From contig DASVPL010000284.1 of assembly GCA_036382905.1 (NCBI GenBank), positions 1-22,254 of the forward strand: DNA of 22,254 nt. Reading direction: 5' to 3'. A model generated the notes under the pieces. It worked only from the letters and a program-made list of their open reading frames with translations, did not search any database and was not told the origin of the DNA. Origin of the DNA: AC-37 sp036382905 (lineage in GTDB: Bacteria > Actinomycetota > Thermoleophilia > Solirubrobacterales > Thermoleophilaceae). This document shows positions 6,319 through 12,609 of the stretch, piece after piece (the first letter of the stretch is position 1; each line of letters starts with the position of its first letter). Position numbers and translations under genes: made by a program.

Positions 6319-7476
6319 GTGTCGCTCGAGGTACGCCCGGTCCGCTCGCGTGCGGACCTGATGCGCTTCATACGCCTGCCGTGGCGCATTTACTCTAACG
6401 AGCCGCTCTGGGTCCCCCCGCTCGTGTTCGAGCGCAAGCGGTTCCTGAATCCGCGCAAGAACCCGTGGTTCGAGCACGCCGAGGCCGAGCTGTTCATCGC
6501 CTGGCGCGGGCGGCGCCCGGTGGGCCGGATCAGCGCCCAGGTCGACCACGACTTCAACGACTACCACGGCAACAACTGGGGGATGTTCGGGTTCTTCGAG
6601 TGCGAGGACGATCCCGAGGCGGCACGCGCGCTGCTCGCCGCCGCGGAGGACTGGCTGCGTGGGCGCGGCCGCGACCGGATGGTCGGCCCGATGGACTTCT
6701 CGATGAACGACGAGGCCGGCCTGCTGATCGAGGGCTACGACATGGCCCCGATGGTCAAGCAGCCCTACCACCCGCGCTACTACAAGCCGCTGCTCGAGGG
6801 CGCGGGGCTGGCGAAGGCGATCGACCTCTACATGTGGACGCTGAACGTCACCGACAAGGAGAACATGCTCCCGGTGATGTTCGATCTGGCCGAGAAGCTC
6901 GAGCCGGAGCACGGCATCACGATCCGCCACGTGAAGGTGGGCGACCTGATCAAGCGCGAGATGGAGCGCTTCGTCGAGGTCTACAACGAGGCCTGGAAGG
7001 ACAACTGGGGGTTCGTGCCGCTGCGGGTGGACGAGATGGTCCACGCGGCGAAGGAGTCGCGGCCGGTGCTGCACTCGGACTGGCTGATGGTCGCCGAGGA
7101 CCGCTCCGGCGAGATCGTCGCTTTCGCGCTCACCGCGCTCGACGTCAACCAGGTGCTGGCGCCGATGAACGGGCGCCTGCTGCCGCTCGGCTGGCTGCGC
7201 TTCCTGTGGGGGGTGAGGCGGATCGACTGGGTTCGGGTCGGCTTCCTCGGCGTGCGGCCGGAGCTCCAGCACACCGGGGTGGCGGCGGGGCTGTACGTGG
7301 AGCACTTCGAGACGGCCGAGCGCCACAAGTACCTGAAGGGCGGCGAGACCGGCTGGATCCTCGAGACCAACACCGCCATGAACCGGGGCATGGAGGCGAT
7401 GAACGGCCGGATCGTGAAGAAGTACCGGGTGTACGAGCGCGAGCTCGCGACCCCGTCCCGGAACGGCAGCATCTAG
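6319..7476 (+). CDS. Bacterial ceramide synthase (bCerS/YghO)-like acyltransferase
   Basis: A 385-residue GNAT-fold protein of the YghO/bCerS-like family. Typical segments are LPWRIYSNEPLWVPPL (about 19-34) and NPWFEHAEAELFIAWR near the N-terminus, then VGRISAQVDHDFNDY, WGMFGFFECEDD, GPMDFSMNDEAGLLIEG, MVKQPYHPRYY, and a C-terminal GNAT half with VYNEAWKDNWGFVPL, FLGVRPELQHTGVAAGLY and ILETNTAMNRGME. In Caulobacter a member of this family N-acylates the sphingoid base to make (oxidised) ceramide. No membrane segment is evident. The GTG at 6319 is chosen because AGGA lies six bases upstream and the protein similarity begins at once; longer frames run antisense through the SPT-like gene. A TAGGGT -10-like box (6305-6310) sits in the 19-base gap, but its spacing to the Shine-Dalgarno is tight. 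Enzymatic role is inferred from family and neighbour. Confidence 0.75.
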   Translation: MSLEVRPVRSRADLMRFIRLPWRIYSNEPLWVPPLVFERKRFLNPRKNPWFEHAEAELFIAWRGRRPVGRISAQVDHDFNDYHGNNWGMFGFFECEDDPEAARALLAAAEDWLRGRGRDRMVGPMDFSMNDEAGLLIEGYDMAPMVKQPYHPRYYKPLLEGAGLAKAIDLYMWTLNVTDKENMLPVMFDLAEKLEPEHGITIRHVKVGDLIKREMERFVEVYNEAWKDNWGFVPLRVDEMVHAAKESRPVLHSDWLMVAEDRSGEIVAFALTALDVNQVLAPMNGRLLPLGWLRFLWGVRRIDWVRVGFLGVRPELQHTGVAAGLYVEHFETAERHKYLKGGETGWILETNTAMNRGMEAMNGRIVKKYRVYERELATPSRNGSI

Positions 7477-7484
7477 GTTTTCCA

Positions 7485-7533
7485 CGACGTTCCTGACTTA
7501 TGGGTCGTATGGACCCACAAGTCAGGAATGTCG
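7485..7533. repeat. 49-nt near-perfect palindrome after the ceramide synthase-like gene
   Basis: Left arm 7485-7506 (CGACG, TTCCTGACTT, A, TGGGTC) and right arm 7512-7533 (GACCCA, C, AAGTCAGGAA, TGTCG) pair over 22 positions around the loop GTATG. Only one A-C mismatch (7500/7518) and one G-T wobble (7489/7529) break the pairing; on the opposite strand the roles of these two positions swap. The base composition is clearly less GC-rich than its surroundings. It begins nine bases after the stop codon, so it may terminate transcription, but it has no T-tract and its length suggests a dispersed palindromic element. No second copy is present in this window. Confidence 0.8.
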
Positions 7534-7575
7534 GATGAAACGGGGCGCCGACCGCGGGGGTAGACTCGCCCGCTC

Positions 7576-7863
7576 GTGGAGGACGCCGCCTACACGCCGC
7601 CCGAGGTCGTCGACGAGGACGGCCGGCCGCTGCCGGTCCCCGTCCGCAGCCGCGCTGTGGCCGAGCGCCCGGACGGGGTGCTCGCCGCCCCGATGGCCGC
7701 TACGGCCGGCGGCATCGTGGCCGGGCTCGCGACGATGATGATCGTCCGCGGGCTGCGCCACCGCCCCAAGCGTGTCCGCGTAGGCGGGCGCCGCCGGGGC
7801 AAGGCGCTCGAGGTCACGGCCACGCGGTCGTTCCTCGTCGACGTGCACATGCTCAAGCGCTAG
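7576..7863 (+). CDS. Small single-pass membrane protein
   Basis: A 95-residue protein beginning at GTG 7576. It has an acidic, Pro-rich N-terminal 35 residues, one hydrophobic segment (VLAAPMAATAGGIVAGLATMMIV, about 35-57), and a strongly basic stretch after it (RGLRHRPKRVRVGGRRRG), which by the positive-inside rule places the C-terminus in the cytoplasm. No family is recognised. Its TAG overlaps the GTG of the glycosylase gene by one base (TAGTG at 7861-7865), implying a shared transcript. A clear Shine-Dalgarno is lacking; a TAGACT box (7561-7566) ten bases upstream of the GTG could act as a -10 for a leaderless mRNA. Function unknown. Confidence 0.6.
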   Translation: MEDAAYTPPEVVDEDGRPLPVPVRSRAVAERPDGVLAAPMAATAGGIVAGLATMMIVRGLRHRPKRVRVGGRRRGKALEVTATRSFLVDVHMLKR

Positions 7864-8921
7864 TGGCGACCGCCGCCGTGCGCGCAGCCGAGCCGGCCGC
7901 CGCTCCGCGCGGGGGAGAGGCCGCACCGCCGCGCCGCGGGGCCGCCGCCGTGCGCGCAGCCCAGCCGGCCGCCGCTCCGCACCGCGGTCCCTCCGTCGTC
8001 GAGCTCGACGTGATCCCGCCCGGCCCGTACCGGCTCCCTCCGCCCGGGCGCGACGGCGTGATGCGCCGCCGTGACGGCGCGCTCGTGCGGGTGCTCCACT
8101 GCCCGGAGGACCGGGAGGCGCGGGTCTGCGCCTGGATCGCCAACGGGGCCGTGCGGCTCCGCGCCGAGGCGCCCACGCGCGAGTGCGCGCTCTACGCGGT
8201 CGACCGGATGCGGTTCGCCCTCGGGCTCGACCACGACATCCGGCCGTTCCTGCGCCGCTTCCGCTGGGATCCGCTGATCGGTCCGATCGTGCGCCGGCGC
8301 CCGTGGATCCGCCCGCTGCGCCGGCCGGAGCCGTTCGAGGCGCTGGCGTGGGCGATCACCGAGCAGCTCATCGAGTCCGAGCGCGCTTCGGCGATCCAGC
8401 GCGTCCTGGTGCGCCGCTTCGGCCGCCGCAGCGACTGCGGCACGCTGCGCGACGCGCCGTCGGCGGCACGGCTCGCGCGCTGCGGTCAGGCCGAGCTCCA
8501 GGCGTGCGACCTCTCGGCCGGCCGCTCCCAGGCGCTGATCCGGGTGAGCCGCGAGGTCGCGGCGGGTCGCGTGGACCTGAGCGAGCACGAGCCCACCTGG
8601 CGGCGCCTGCGCACCATCCGCGAGATCGGCCCGTGGACGCTCGAGTGCCTCGCCCTCCACGGCCAGGGCCGCGACGATCAGATCCCGGCGGGCGACCTCG
8701 CGTACGTGAAGCTGGTCGGCAACCTGGCCGGCCTCGGCCGGCGCGCCACGGTCGACGAGGTCTACGAGTTCTTCGAGCCCTACGCGCCCTACGCCGCGCT
8801 TGCGGGCCAGTACATGCTCAACGCGTCGTATCTGAAGGGGCCAGCCGCCGGTACGCCCACCAGCCGATCGCGATCATGGCCACCCAGGCGAGGCCCGAGC
8901 CCCAGATCGTCGGGTCGGTGA
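7863..8921 (+). CDS. AlkA-type DNA-3-methyladenine glycosylase (HhH-GPD family)
   Basis: A DNA repair glycosylase that removes alkylated bases. The helix-hairpin-helix is at about residues 250-262 (LRTIREIGPWTLECL) and the catalytic Asp is Asp278 in IPAGDLAYVKLV. Residues 155-183 (PEPFEALAWAITEQLIESERAS) form the typical first helix pair of the domain, and an AlkA-like N-terminal sheet region starts near residue 45 (VVELDVIPPGPYRL). The first 43 residues are an Ala/Pro/Arg linker containing a duplicated VRAA(E/Q)PAAAP block encoded by a 39-base direct repeat, so the true start could be further downstream; GTG 7863 is used because it overlaps the preceding stop. The last roughly 30 residues (after YLKG) are low-complexity and are read through the 3' end of the convergent gene. 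Glycosylase assignment is firm; both ends are uncertain. Confidence 0.82.
   Translation: MATAAVRAAEPAAAPRGGEAAPPRRGAAAVRAAQPAAAPHRGPSVVELDVIPPGPYRLPPPGRDGVMRRRDGALVRVLHCPEDREARVCAWIANGAVRLRAEAPTRECALYAVDRMRFALGLDHDIRPFLRRFRWDPLIGPIVRRRPWIRPLRRPEPFEALAWAITEQLIESERASAIQRVLVRRFGRRSDCGTLRDAPSAARLARCGQAELQACDLSAGRSQALIRVSREVAAGRVDLSEHEPTWRRLRTIREIGPWTLECLALHGQGRDDQIPAGDLAYVKLVGNLAGLGRRATVDEVYEFFEPYAPYAALAGQYMLNASYLKGPAAGTPTSRSRSWPPRRGPSPRSSGR
7870..7980 (+). repeat. 39-base direct repeat, 72-base period, in the glycosylase N-terminus
   Basis: Copies at 7870-7908 and 7942-7980 are identical except for one G/C difference (7890/7962). The 72-base offset is a multiple of three, so both copies encode the same Ala/Pro-rich peptide block in frame. 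The 33 bases between the copies are not related to what follows the second one. It looks like a local duplication in a linker. Confidence 0.8.
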
Positions 8922-9486
8922 TCGACACGTCGCGCGCCTGGCTGCCGGCGTAGATCGGCAGCCCGAACTGCGGGGTGAGCCCCGCCACCGTCGTCCAGGT
9001 GAAGCGCCAGAGCGGCATCCGCGCGAGGCCGGCCGCGTACGAGAGGAGGTTGATCGGCATGATCGGGATCGCGCGCACGGCGAGCAGCACCGGCACCGGC
9101 GCGTCCGCCGCCCAGTCGCGCAGGCGGTCGAGCGCCGCGGGCTCCACGAACCGGTTCGCGATCCGGTCGCCGAACGACCGCGCCAGCCAGTACGCGACCA
9201 GACAGGACGCCGTCCACGCGGCCATCATCAGCACCAGCGCCGCCCAGAACCCGTACGCGTAGCCGGCGGCGATGTTGAGGATCTCGGAGGGGAACGAGAC
9301 GACAGCATGAGCCACCGCGATCCCGAACACCGCCACCGCGCCGAGCGCGCCCCACGACTCGACGTTCTCGCGGAACTCCTCCGGCCGCGGCAGCAGCCCG
9401 GTGCCGGCGAGCGTGAGCCCGCCGACGACCAGGAACAGAACGACGAGCGCGGTCCGTCCGCTCAACCGCCGCTCACGCCGGGCCAC
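8818..9486 (-). CDS. TVP38/TMEM64 (DedA-like, VTT domain) membrane protein
   Basis: A 222-residue integral membrane protein. Hydrophobic segments are TALVVLFLVVGGLTLAG near the N-terminus, LGAVAVFGIAVAHAVVSF, the re-entrant region FPSEILNIAAGYAYGFWAA followed by LVLMMAAWTASCLVAYWLA and RSFG, then IPIMPINLLSYAAGLARM, and a C-terminal LAWVAMIAIGWWAY. This layout matches the VTT domain; characterised relatives move or flip lipids or affect membrane homeostasis, but the substrate here is unknown. GTG 9486 is preceded by TAGGA, which overlaps the upstream stop codon and supplies the Shine-Dalgarno; nine bases separate the two genes. It is the last gene of the yceI operon. Its 3' end overlaps the convergent glycosylase gene by 104 bases. 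Confidence 0.82.
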   Translation of the reverse strand: MARRERRLSGRTALVVLFLVVGGLTLAGTGLLPRPEEFRENVESWGALGAVAVFGIAVAHAVVSFPSEILNIAAGYAYGFWAALVLMMAAWTASCLVAYWLARSFGDRIANRFVEPAALDRLRDWAADAPVPVLLAVRAIPIMPINLLSYAAGLARMPLWRFTWTTVAGLTPQFGLPIYAGSQARDVSITDPTIWGSGLAWVAMIAIGWWAYRRLAPSDTTR

Positions 9487-9495
9487 GGCGCGATC

Positions 9496-10047
9496 CTACG
9501 CGGCCATCGACTCGAACGCGCTCGCTGCCTCGGCCAGGTCCTCCACCACGCTCGCCAGCGCTGCGCGGGTGGCCGAGTCCACGACCTCGCGGCCCACGAC
9601 CTTGTCGTTGGCGCGATCGACCGCGAGCTCGCCGTCGATCACCATCGCGCCGGACAGCGTCAGCGCGCGCCGGACCTGCTCCTGCGCCCACTTCGCCCCG
9701 TAGGCGGTGGTGCTCGCGCTGATCACGGCTGCCGGCTTCGCGACGAGGGCCGCCTCGCCGTGCGGGCGCGAGGCCCAGTCGAGCGCGTTCTTCAGCGCGC
9801 CCGGCATCCCGCCGTTGTACTCCGGGGTGGAGACGAGCAGGGCGTTCGCCTCCCGGATCCGGCGGTTCAGCTCCTGCACCGGCTCCGGCAGCACCGACTC
9901 GCGGTCCTCGTTGAAGGCCGGGATGGAGTCGAGCCCGTCGAAGAGCTCGATCTCCACCCCCGCCGGAGCGAGATCCCGCGCGGTACGGACGAGGGCCGTG
10001 TTGTGGGAGCCGATCCGCAGGCTTCCCGATATCGCGAGGATCCGCAT
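9496..10047 (-). CDS. NADPH-dependent FMN reductase / quinone reductase family protein
   Basis: A 183-residue flavodoxin-like protein. The FMN phosphate loop GSLRIGSHN is at residues 8-16, the second flavin-contact motif PEYNGGMPGALKNALDW lies near residues 75-91, and an Ala/Thr-rich strand with TTAYGAKWAQEQ completes the fold. Relatives (ChrR, azoreductase and ArsH-like groups) reduce flavins, quinones or azo dyes with NAD(P)H in the cytoplasm, often protecting against redox cycling. ATG 10047 is chosen because the motif starts there and GGAGGCGTAGGACG lies immediately upstream, overlapping the stop of yceI; only four bases separate the genes. It is therefore co-transcribed with yceI and the TVP38 gene under the MarR-linked promoter. 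Substrate not deducible. Confidence 0.87.
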   Translation of the reverse strand: MRILAISGSLRIGSHNTALVRTARDLAPAGVEIELFDGLDSIPAFNEDRESVLPEPVQELNRRIREANALLVSTPEYNGGMPGALKNALDWASRPHGEAALVAKPAAVISASTTAYGAKWAQEQVRRALTLSGAMVIDGELAVDRANDKVVGREVVDSATRAALASVVEDLAEAASAFESMAA

Positions 10048-10051
10048 CGTC

Positions 10052-10615
10052 CTACGCCTCCTTGACTGCCTCGACCGACAGGACCAGGCGGACCTTCTCG
10101 CCGGCGATGAGCACGCCCTTGGGCGACTTCGCGTTGAACGGGATCTCGTAGTCGAACCGGTCGATCTCGCCACGCCCGACCAGGCTCAGGCGGTACCCGC
10201 CGAACGGGTCCTCACCGCCGCCGTCGACCTCGACCGCCAGCGTGACCGGCTTGGTGACGCCGCGGATGGTCAGGTCGCCGTCGAGCTCGTAGCCGTCCTC
10301 GACCTGCCGCACGCCCGTGCTCGCGAACGCGATCTGCGGGTGGTTGGCGGAGTCGAAGAAGTCCTCGCTCTGGAGGTGGCTCGCCAGCTGCTCGTCCCTG
10401 ACGTCGACGCTCGTGACGTCGACCTTGCCCTCGACCCGCTCGAGCGTCCCGTCGCCGGTCTCGAGCGTGCCCTCGTAGCCGGTGAACCGGCCGCGGAACG
10501 TCGAGATGCCGAAGTGCTTGACCTCGAACCCGATCGTGGAGTGGACCGGATCGACCGTCCAGGTGCCCGCCGGGATCTCCACCGCTCCCGCCTGCGGCTG
10601 CGTTGCCGTGCTCAT
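10052..10615 (-). CDS. YceI family protein (isoprenoid/quinone-binding lipocalin-like)
   Basis: A 187-residue YceI-domain protein. Characteristic segments: WTVDPVHSTIGFEVKHFGIST (about 19-39), FRGRFTGYEGTLE, VDVTSVDVRDEQLASHL with SEDFFDSANHPQIAF, LDGDLTIRGVTKPVTLAVEV, and a C-terminal FDYEIPFNAKSPKGVLIAGEKVRLVLSVE. The fold is a lipocalin-like barrel that binds long isoprenoid or amide lipids in known members. There is no signal peptide, so this copy is cytoplasmic. AAGGAGG lies eight bases before ATG 10615. First gene of a three-gene operon with a flavin/quinone reductase and a TVP38 membrane protein, and divergent from a MarR regulator, which together suggest a response to quinone or lipid-soluble redox stress; that role is inference. 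Confidence 0.9.
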   Translation of the reverse strand: MSTATQPQAGAVEIPAGTWTVDPVHSTIGFEVKHFGISTFRGRFTGYEGTLETGDGTLERVEGKVDVTSVDVRDEQLASHLQSEDFFDSANHPQIAFASTGVRQVEDGYELDGDLTIRGVTKPVTLAVEVDGGGEDPFGGYRLSLVGRGEIDRFDYEIPFNAKSPKGVLIAGEKVRLVLSVEAVKEA

Positions 10616-10656
10616 TCTCGGTGCCTCCTTGTTGATTCAGCAGTAGTTGACTGCGC

Positions 10657-10691
10657 AAGGAACAGACTAGCAGCGTTTGTTGACACGTCAA
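10657..10691 (-). promoter_or_regulatory. yceI operon promoter
   Basis: Minus-strand TTGACG (10691-10686), 16-base spacer, TAGTCT (10669-10664); start near 10657, leaving a 41-base leader with AAGGAGG. The -35 is the right half of the palindrome at 10679-10692. A second inverted repeat, GCAGT-agttg-ACTGC (10640-10654), lies just inside the leader. Confidence 0.55.
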
Positions 10692-10692
10692 C
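10679..10692. promoter_or_regulatory. MarR operator candidate covering both divergent -35 boxes
   Basis: GTTGAC-AC-GTCAAC is a perfect inverted repeat with six-base arms. Each arm supplies the -35 of one divergent promoter: TTGACA for marR (10680-10685) and TTGACG for yceI (10691-10686). A MarR dimer bound here would block both. The repeat and promoter matches are direct observations; the binding protein is inferred from position. Confidence 0.6.
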
Positions 10693-10714
10693 CTTTGTGC
10701 ATACACTGAAGGCA
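10680..10714 (+). promoter_or_regulatory. marR promoter giving a leaderless mRNA
   Basis: TTGACA (10680-10685), 16-base spacer, TACACT (10702-10707), then six bases to the A of the marR ATG at 10714. Transcription would start at the start codon itself, and no Shine-Dalgarno at normal spacing is needed. Confidence 0.6.
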
Positions 10715-11202
10715 TGGCCAATTCCGTCTCTCAACCCAAGCTCACGGCGCTCCACTCGCTGCGCCGTGCCCGGCACGTGCTCCTCGACCGGCTCGAGAAC
10801 GCGCTGCGCGCCGACGACCTGCCACCGCTCGCGTGGTACGACGTGCTCTACGCGCTCGAGGGCGCGGGAGAGCACGGCCTGCGCCCGCGCGACCTCGCGT
10901 TCGAGGTGGCGCTCACGCCGAGCGGCCTCACCCGCCTGCTCGACCGCATCGCCGCAGCCGGGCTGGTCGAGCGCAGCGTGTGCCCGAGCGACCGCCGCGG
11001 GTTCAACACAACGCTGACGCCCGCCGGCCGCGACACGCTCGCGCTGATGCGGCCCGTCTACATGCGCGAGCTCGAGGCCGGCTTCGGCAGCCTGATCACC
11101 GACGCCGAGGCCGAGCAGATCAGCGCGATCCTCCAGCGCGTGAGCAGCAGCGCGTGCACGCTCGCCGGCGAGGAGGCCGCGCCGCAGGCCAGCGCGGCCT
11201 AG
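10714..11202 (+). CDS. MarR family transcriptional regulator
   Basis: A 162-residue winged helix-turn-helix repressor. The N-terminal dimerisation helix holds LHSLRRARHVLLDRLENAL, the DNA-recognition region is LRPRDLAFEVALTPSGLTRLLDRIAAAGLVER (about 54-85), and the wing is SDRRGFNTTLTPAGRDTL (about 92-109), where the Asp-Arg-Arg is the usual minor-groove contact. A C-terminal helix pair completes the dimer interface. MarR proteins typically repress themselves and a divergent operon and are released by phenolics, quinones or oxidants. Here the divergent operon is yceI plus a flavin/quinone reductase and a membrane protein, with a perfect palindrome over both -35 boxes. Start at ATG 10714 fits the promoter. 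Three cysteines are present (CPSDRR, near the wing, and SSACTL near the C-terminus are the clearest), so redox sensing is possible but unproven. Confidence 0.9.
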   Translation: MANSVSQPKLTALHSLRRARHVLLDRLENALRADDLPPLAWYDVLYALEGAGEHGLRPRDLAFEVALTPSGLTRLLDRIAAAGLVERSVCPSDRRGFNTTLTPAGRDTLALMRPVYMRELEAGFGSLITDAEAEQISAILQRVSSSACTLAGEEAAPQASAA

Positions 11203-11249
11203 CCAAGCGGAGGTCGAGCATCTAGGCTGGCGGTGCCGGCGGACTCGCA

Positions 11250-12605
11250 ATGCGCAAGGCCCTACCCCTCATCCTCCTGGCCCTGACCGGGCTCGCACCC
11301 TCGGCTGCCTCCGCGGCGGAGGAGGAGCTGACGCTCTACTCGCCGCCGGTCAGGACGCTGCCGTACGTGCACGACACGCACCAGCTCCAGCTCCCGGCCG
11401 ACGGCATCCACGCGCCGAAGAAGCCGGGCTACGTGGTCGGCGTGAAGGAGCAGGTGCTGGTGGACAGCAAGGATCCCGACGCGAAGCCGCTCGGCAACGC
11501 GCAGATGATGATCCACCACCTCGTCTACTTCGCGCCCGGCCGCGCCGAGGACTCCGAGGGAAGTTGCTGGCGCGGCGCCGGCTTCATCACCGCGCGCGGT
11601 GAGGAGCACCCCGAGGGCAACTTCGACTTCATGCCCGCCGACAGCCGCGACCGCTACGGCATCGTCAACAAGCGCCCGGACGGCTCAGCCCCCGACTGGC
11701 ACCTGGTCGCGATGATCATGAACCACGTCAAGAAGCCCAAGACGGTCTACGTGCGCACGAAGATCCGCTACACCGAGGAGGAGCGCCAGCCGATGTACCC
11801 GACGATCGTCGGCTGCCCGGTCGCGAGCGGCATGGCGTACGACGTCCCGGGCGGGGGGCAGAAGGGCTCGCAGTTCGTCGACCAGTCCACCTGGACGGTG
11901 CCGTACAGCGCCCGGATCCTGCTCGGCACCTCGCACCAGCACGGCGGCGGCATCCACCAGACGCTCACGAGCGACACCTGCAACCGCCGCATCTTCAAGG
12001 CGAACGTCTACCACGGCACGCCCGATCACATCTACAACACGATCCGCCCGATCCTGCACGAGCCCGGGCCCGTCGCGACCGGCACGTTCAGCTCGAAGGC
12101 CGGCATCCCGGTCCGGCGGGGCGAGGTGCTGCGGCGCAGGGCCGTGCACGACAACTCGAACCTGCACGTGGCCTCGATGGGCTTCTGGGTCCTCATGCTC
12201 GCGAAGGACGAGGGCGTGGGTGACTGCGACCCGATGCCGACCGACGTGCGCGAGCTGCGCCGCCCGAAGCGATTCGACAAGACGCCCAACTTCGGCCTGA
12301 AGGTGCCGCAGCTCGACAAGCCCAAGGGCGTGTTCGAGCCGTTCACCGGCGGCCCGGTCGCGGTCGCCGACGACTACTTCCGCCCCGGATTGCTCGATGC
12401 CAAGGTGGGCGAGCAGCTGACCTGGGAGTTCAAGGGCTCGAAGCCGCACACGGTCACCGTCGCCAACGGGCCGCGCGGGTTCTCGTCGGTCTACAGCGGC
12501 GTGAGGGTCGGCCGCTTCAGCTTCACGCCGACCGTGCCCGGCACCTACCGCCTGACCTGTCTGGTCCATCCGACCACGATGGGCCAGACGCTCAGGGTTC
12601 GCTGA
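11250..12605 (+). CDS. Secreted PHM-like copper monooxygenase fused to a cupredoxin domain
   Basis: A 451-residue exported protein. Residues 1-22 are a signal peptide ending in ASA. The first domain carries the ligand order of peptidylglycine/dopamine-type copper monooxygenases: His89-His90 (MMIHHLVYF) and His159 (MNH) for one copper, then His229-x-His231 (TSHQHGG) and Met310 for the other. The gaps (69, 70 and 79 residues) are close to those of rat PHM (His107/108, His172, His242/244, Met314). It also resembles the plant SURNod19-like family in overall layout. The second domain (about 365-451) is a plastocyanin/azurin-like cupredoxin with His400, Cys437, His440 and Met444 in KPHTVTV and TCLVHPTTM. 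A type-1 copper site next to a two-copper hydroxylase suggests internal electron delivery. Substrate is unknown. The stop is four bases from the convergent thiY-like stop. Confidence 0.7.
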   Translation: MRKALPLILLALTGLAPSAASAAEEELTLYSPPVRTLPYVHDTHQLQLPADGIHAPKKPGYVVGVKEQVLVDSKDPDAKPLGNAQMMIHHLVYFAPGRAEDSEGSCWRGAGFITARGEEHPEGNFDFMPADSRDRYGIVNKRPDGSAPDWHLVAMIMNHVKKPKTVYVRTKIRYTEEERQPMYPTIVGCPVASGMAYDVPGGGQKGSQFVDQSTWTVPYSARILLGTSHQHGGGIHQTLTSDTCNRRIFKANVYHGTPDHIYNTIRPILHEPGPVATGTFSSKAGIPVRRGEVLRRRAVHDNSNLHVASMGFWVLMLAKDEGVGDCDPMPTDVRELRRPKRFDKTPNFGLKVPQLDKPKGVFEPFTGGPVAVADDYFRPGLLDAKVGEQLTWEFKGSKPHTVTVANGPRGFSSVYSGVRVGRFSFTPTVPGTYRLTCLVHPTTMGQTLRVR

Positions 12606-12609
12606 CCGC

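Noticed and set aside
5130..6398. 422-codon plus frame opposite the SPT-like gene.
   Set aside because: Antisense shadow; the minus frame has all PLP-enzyme motifs.
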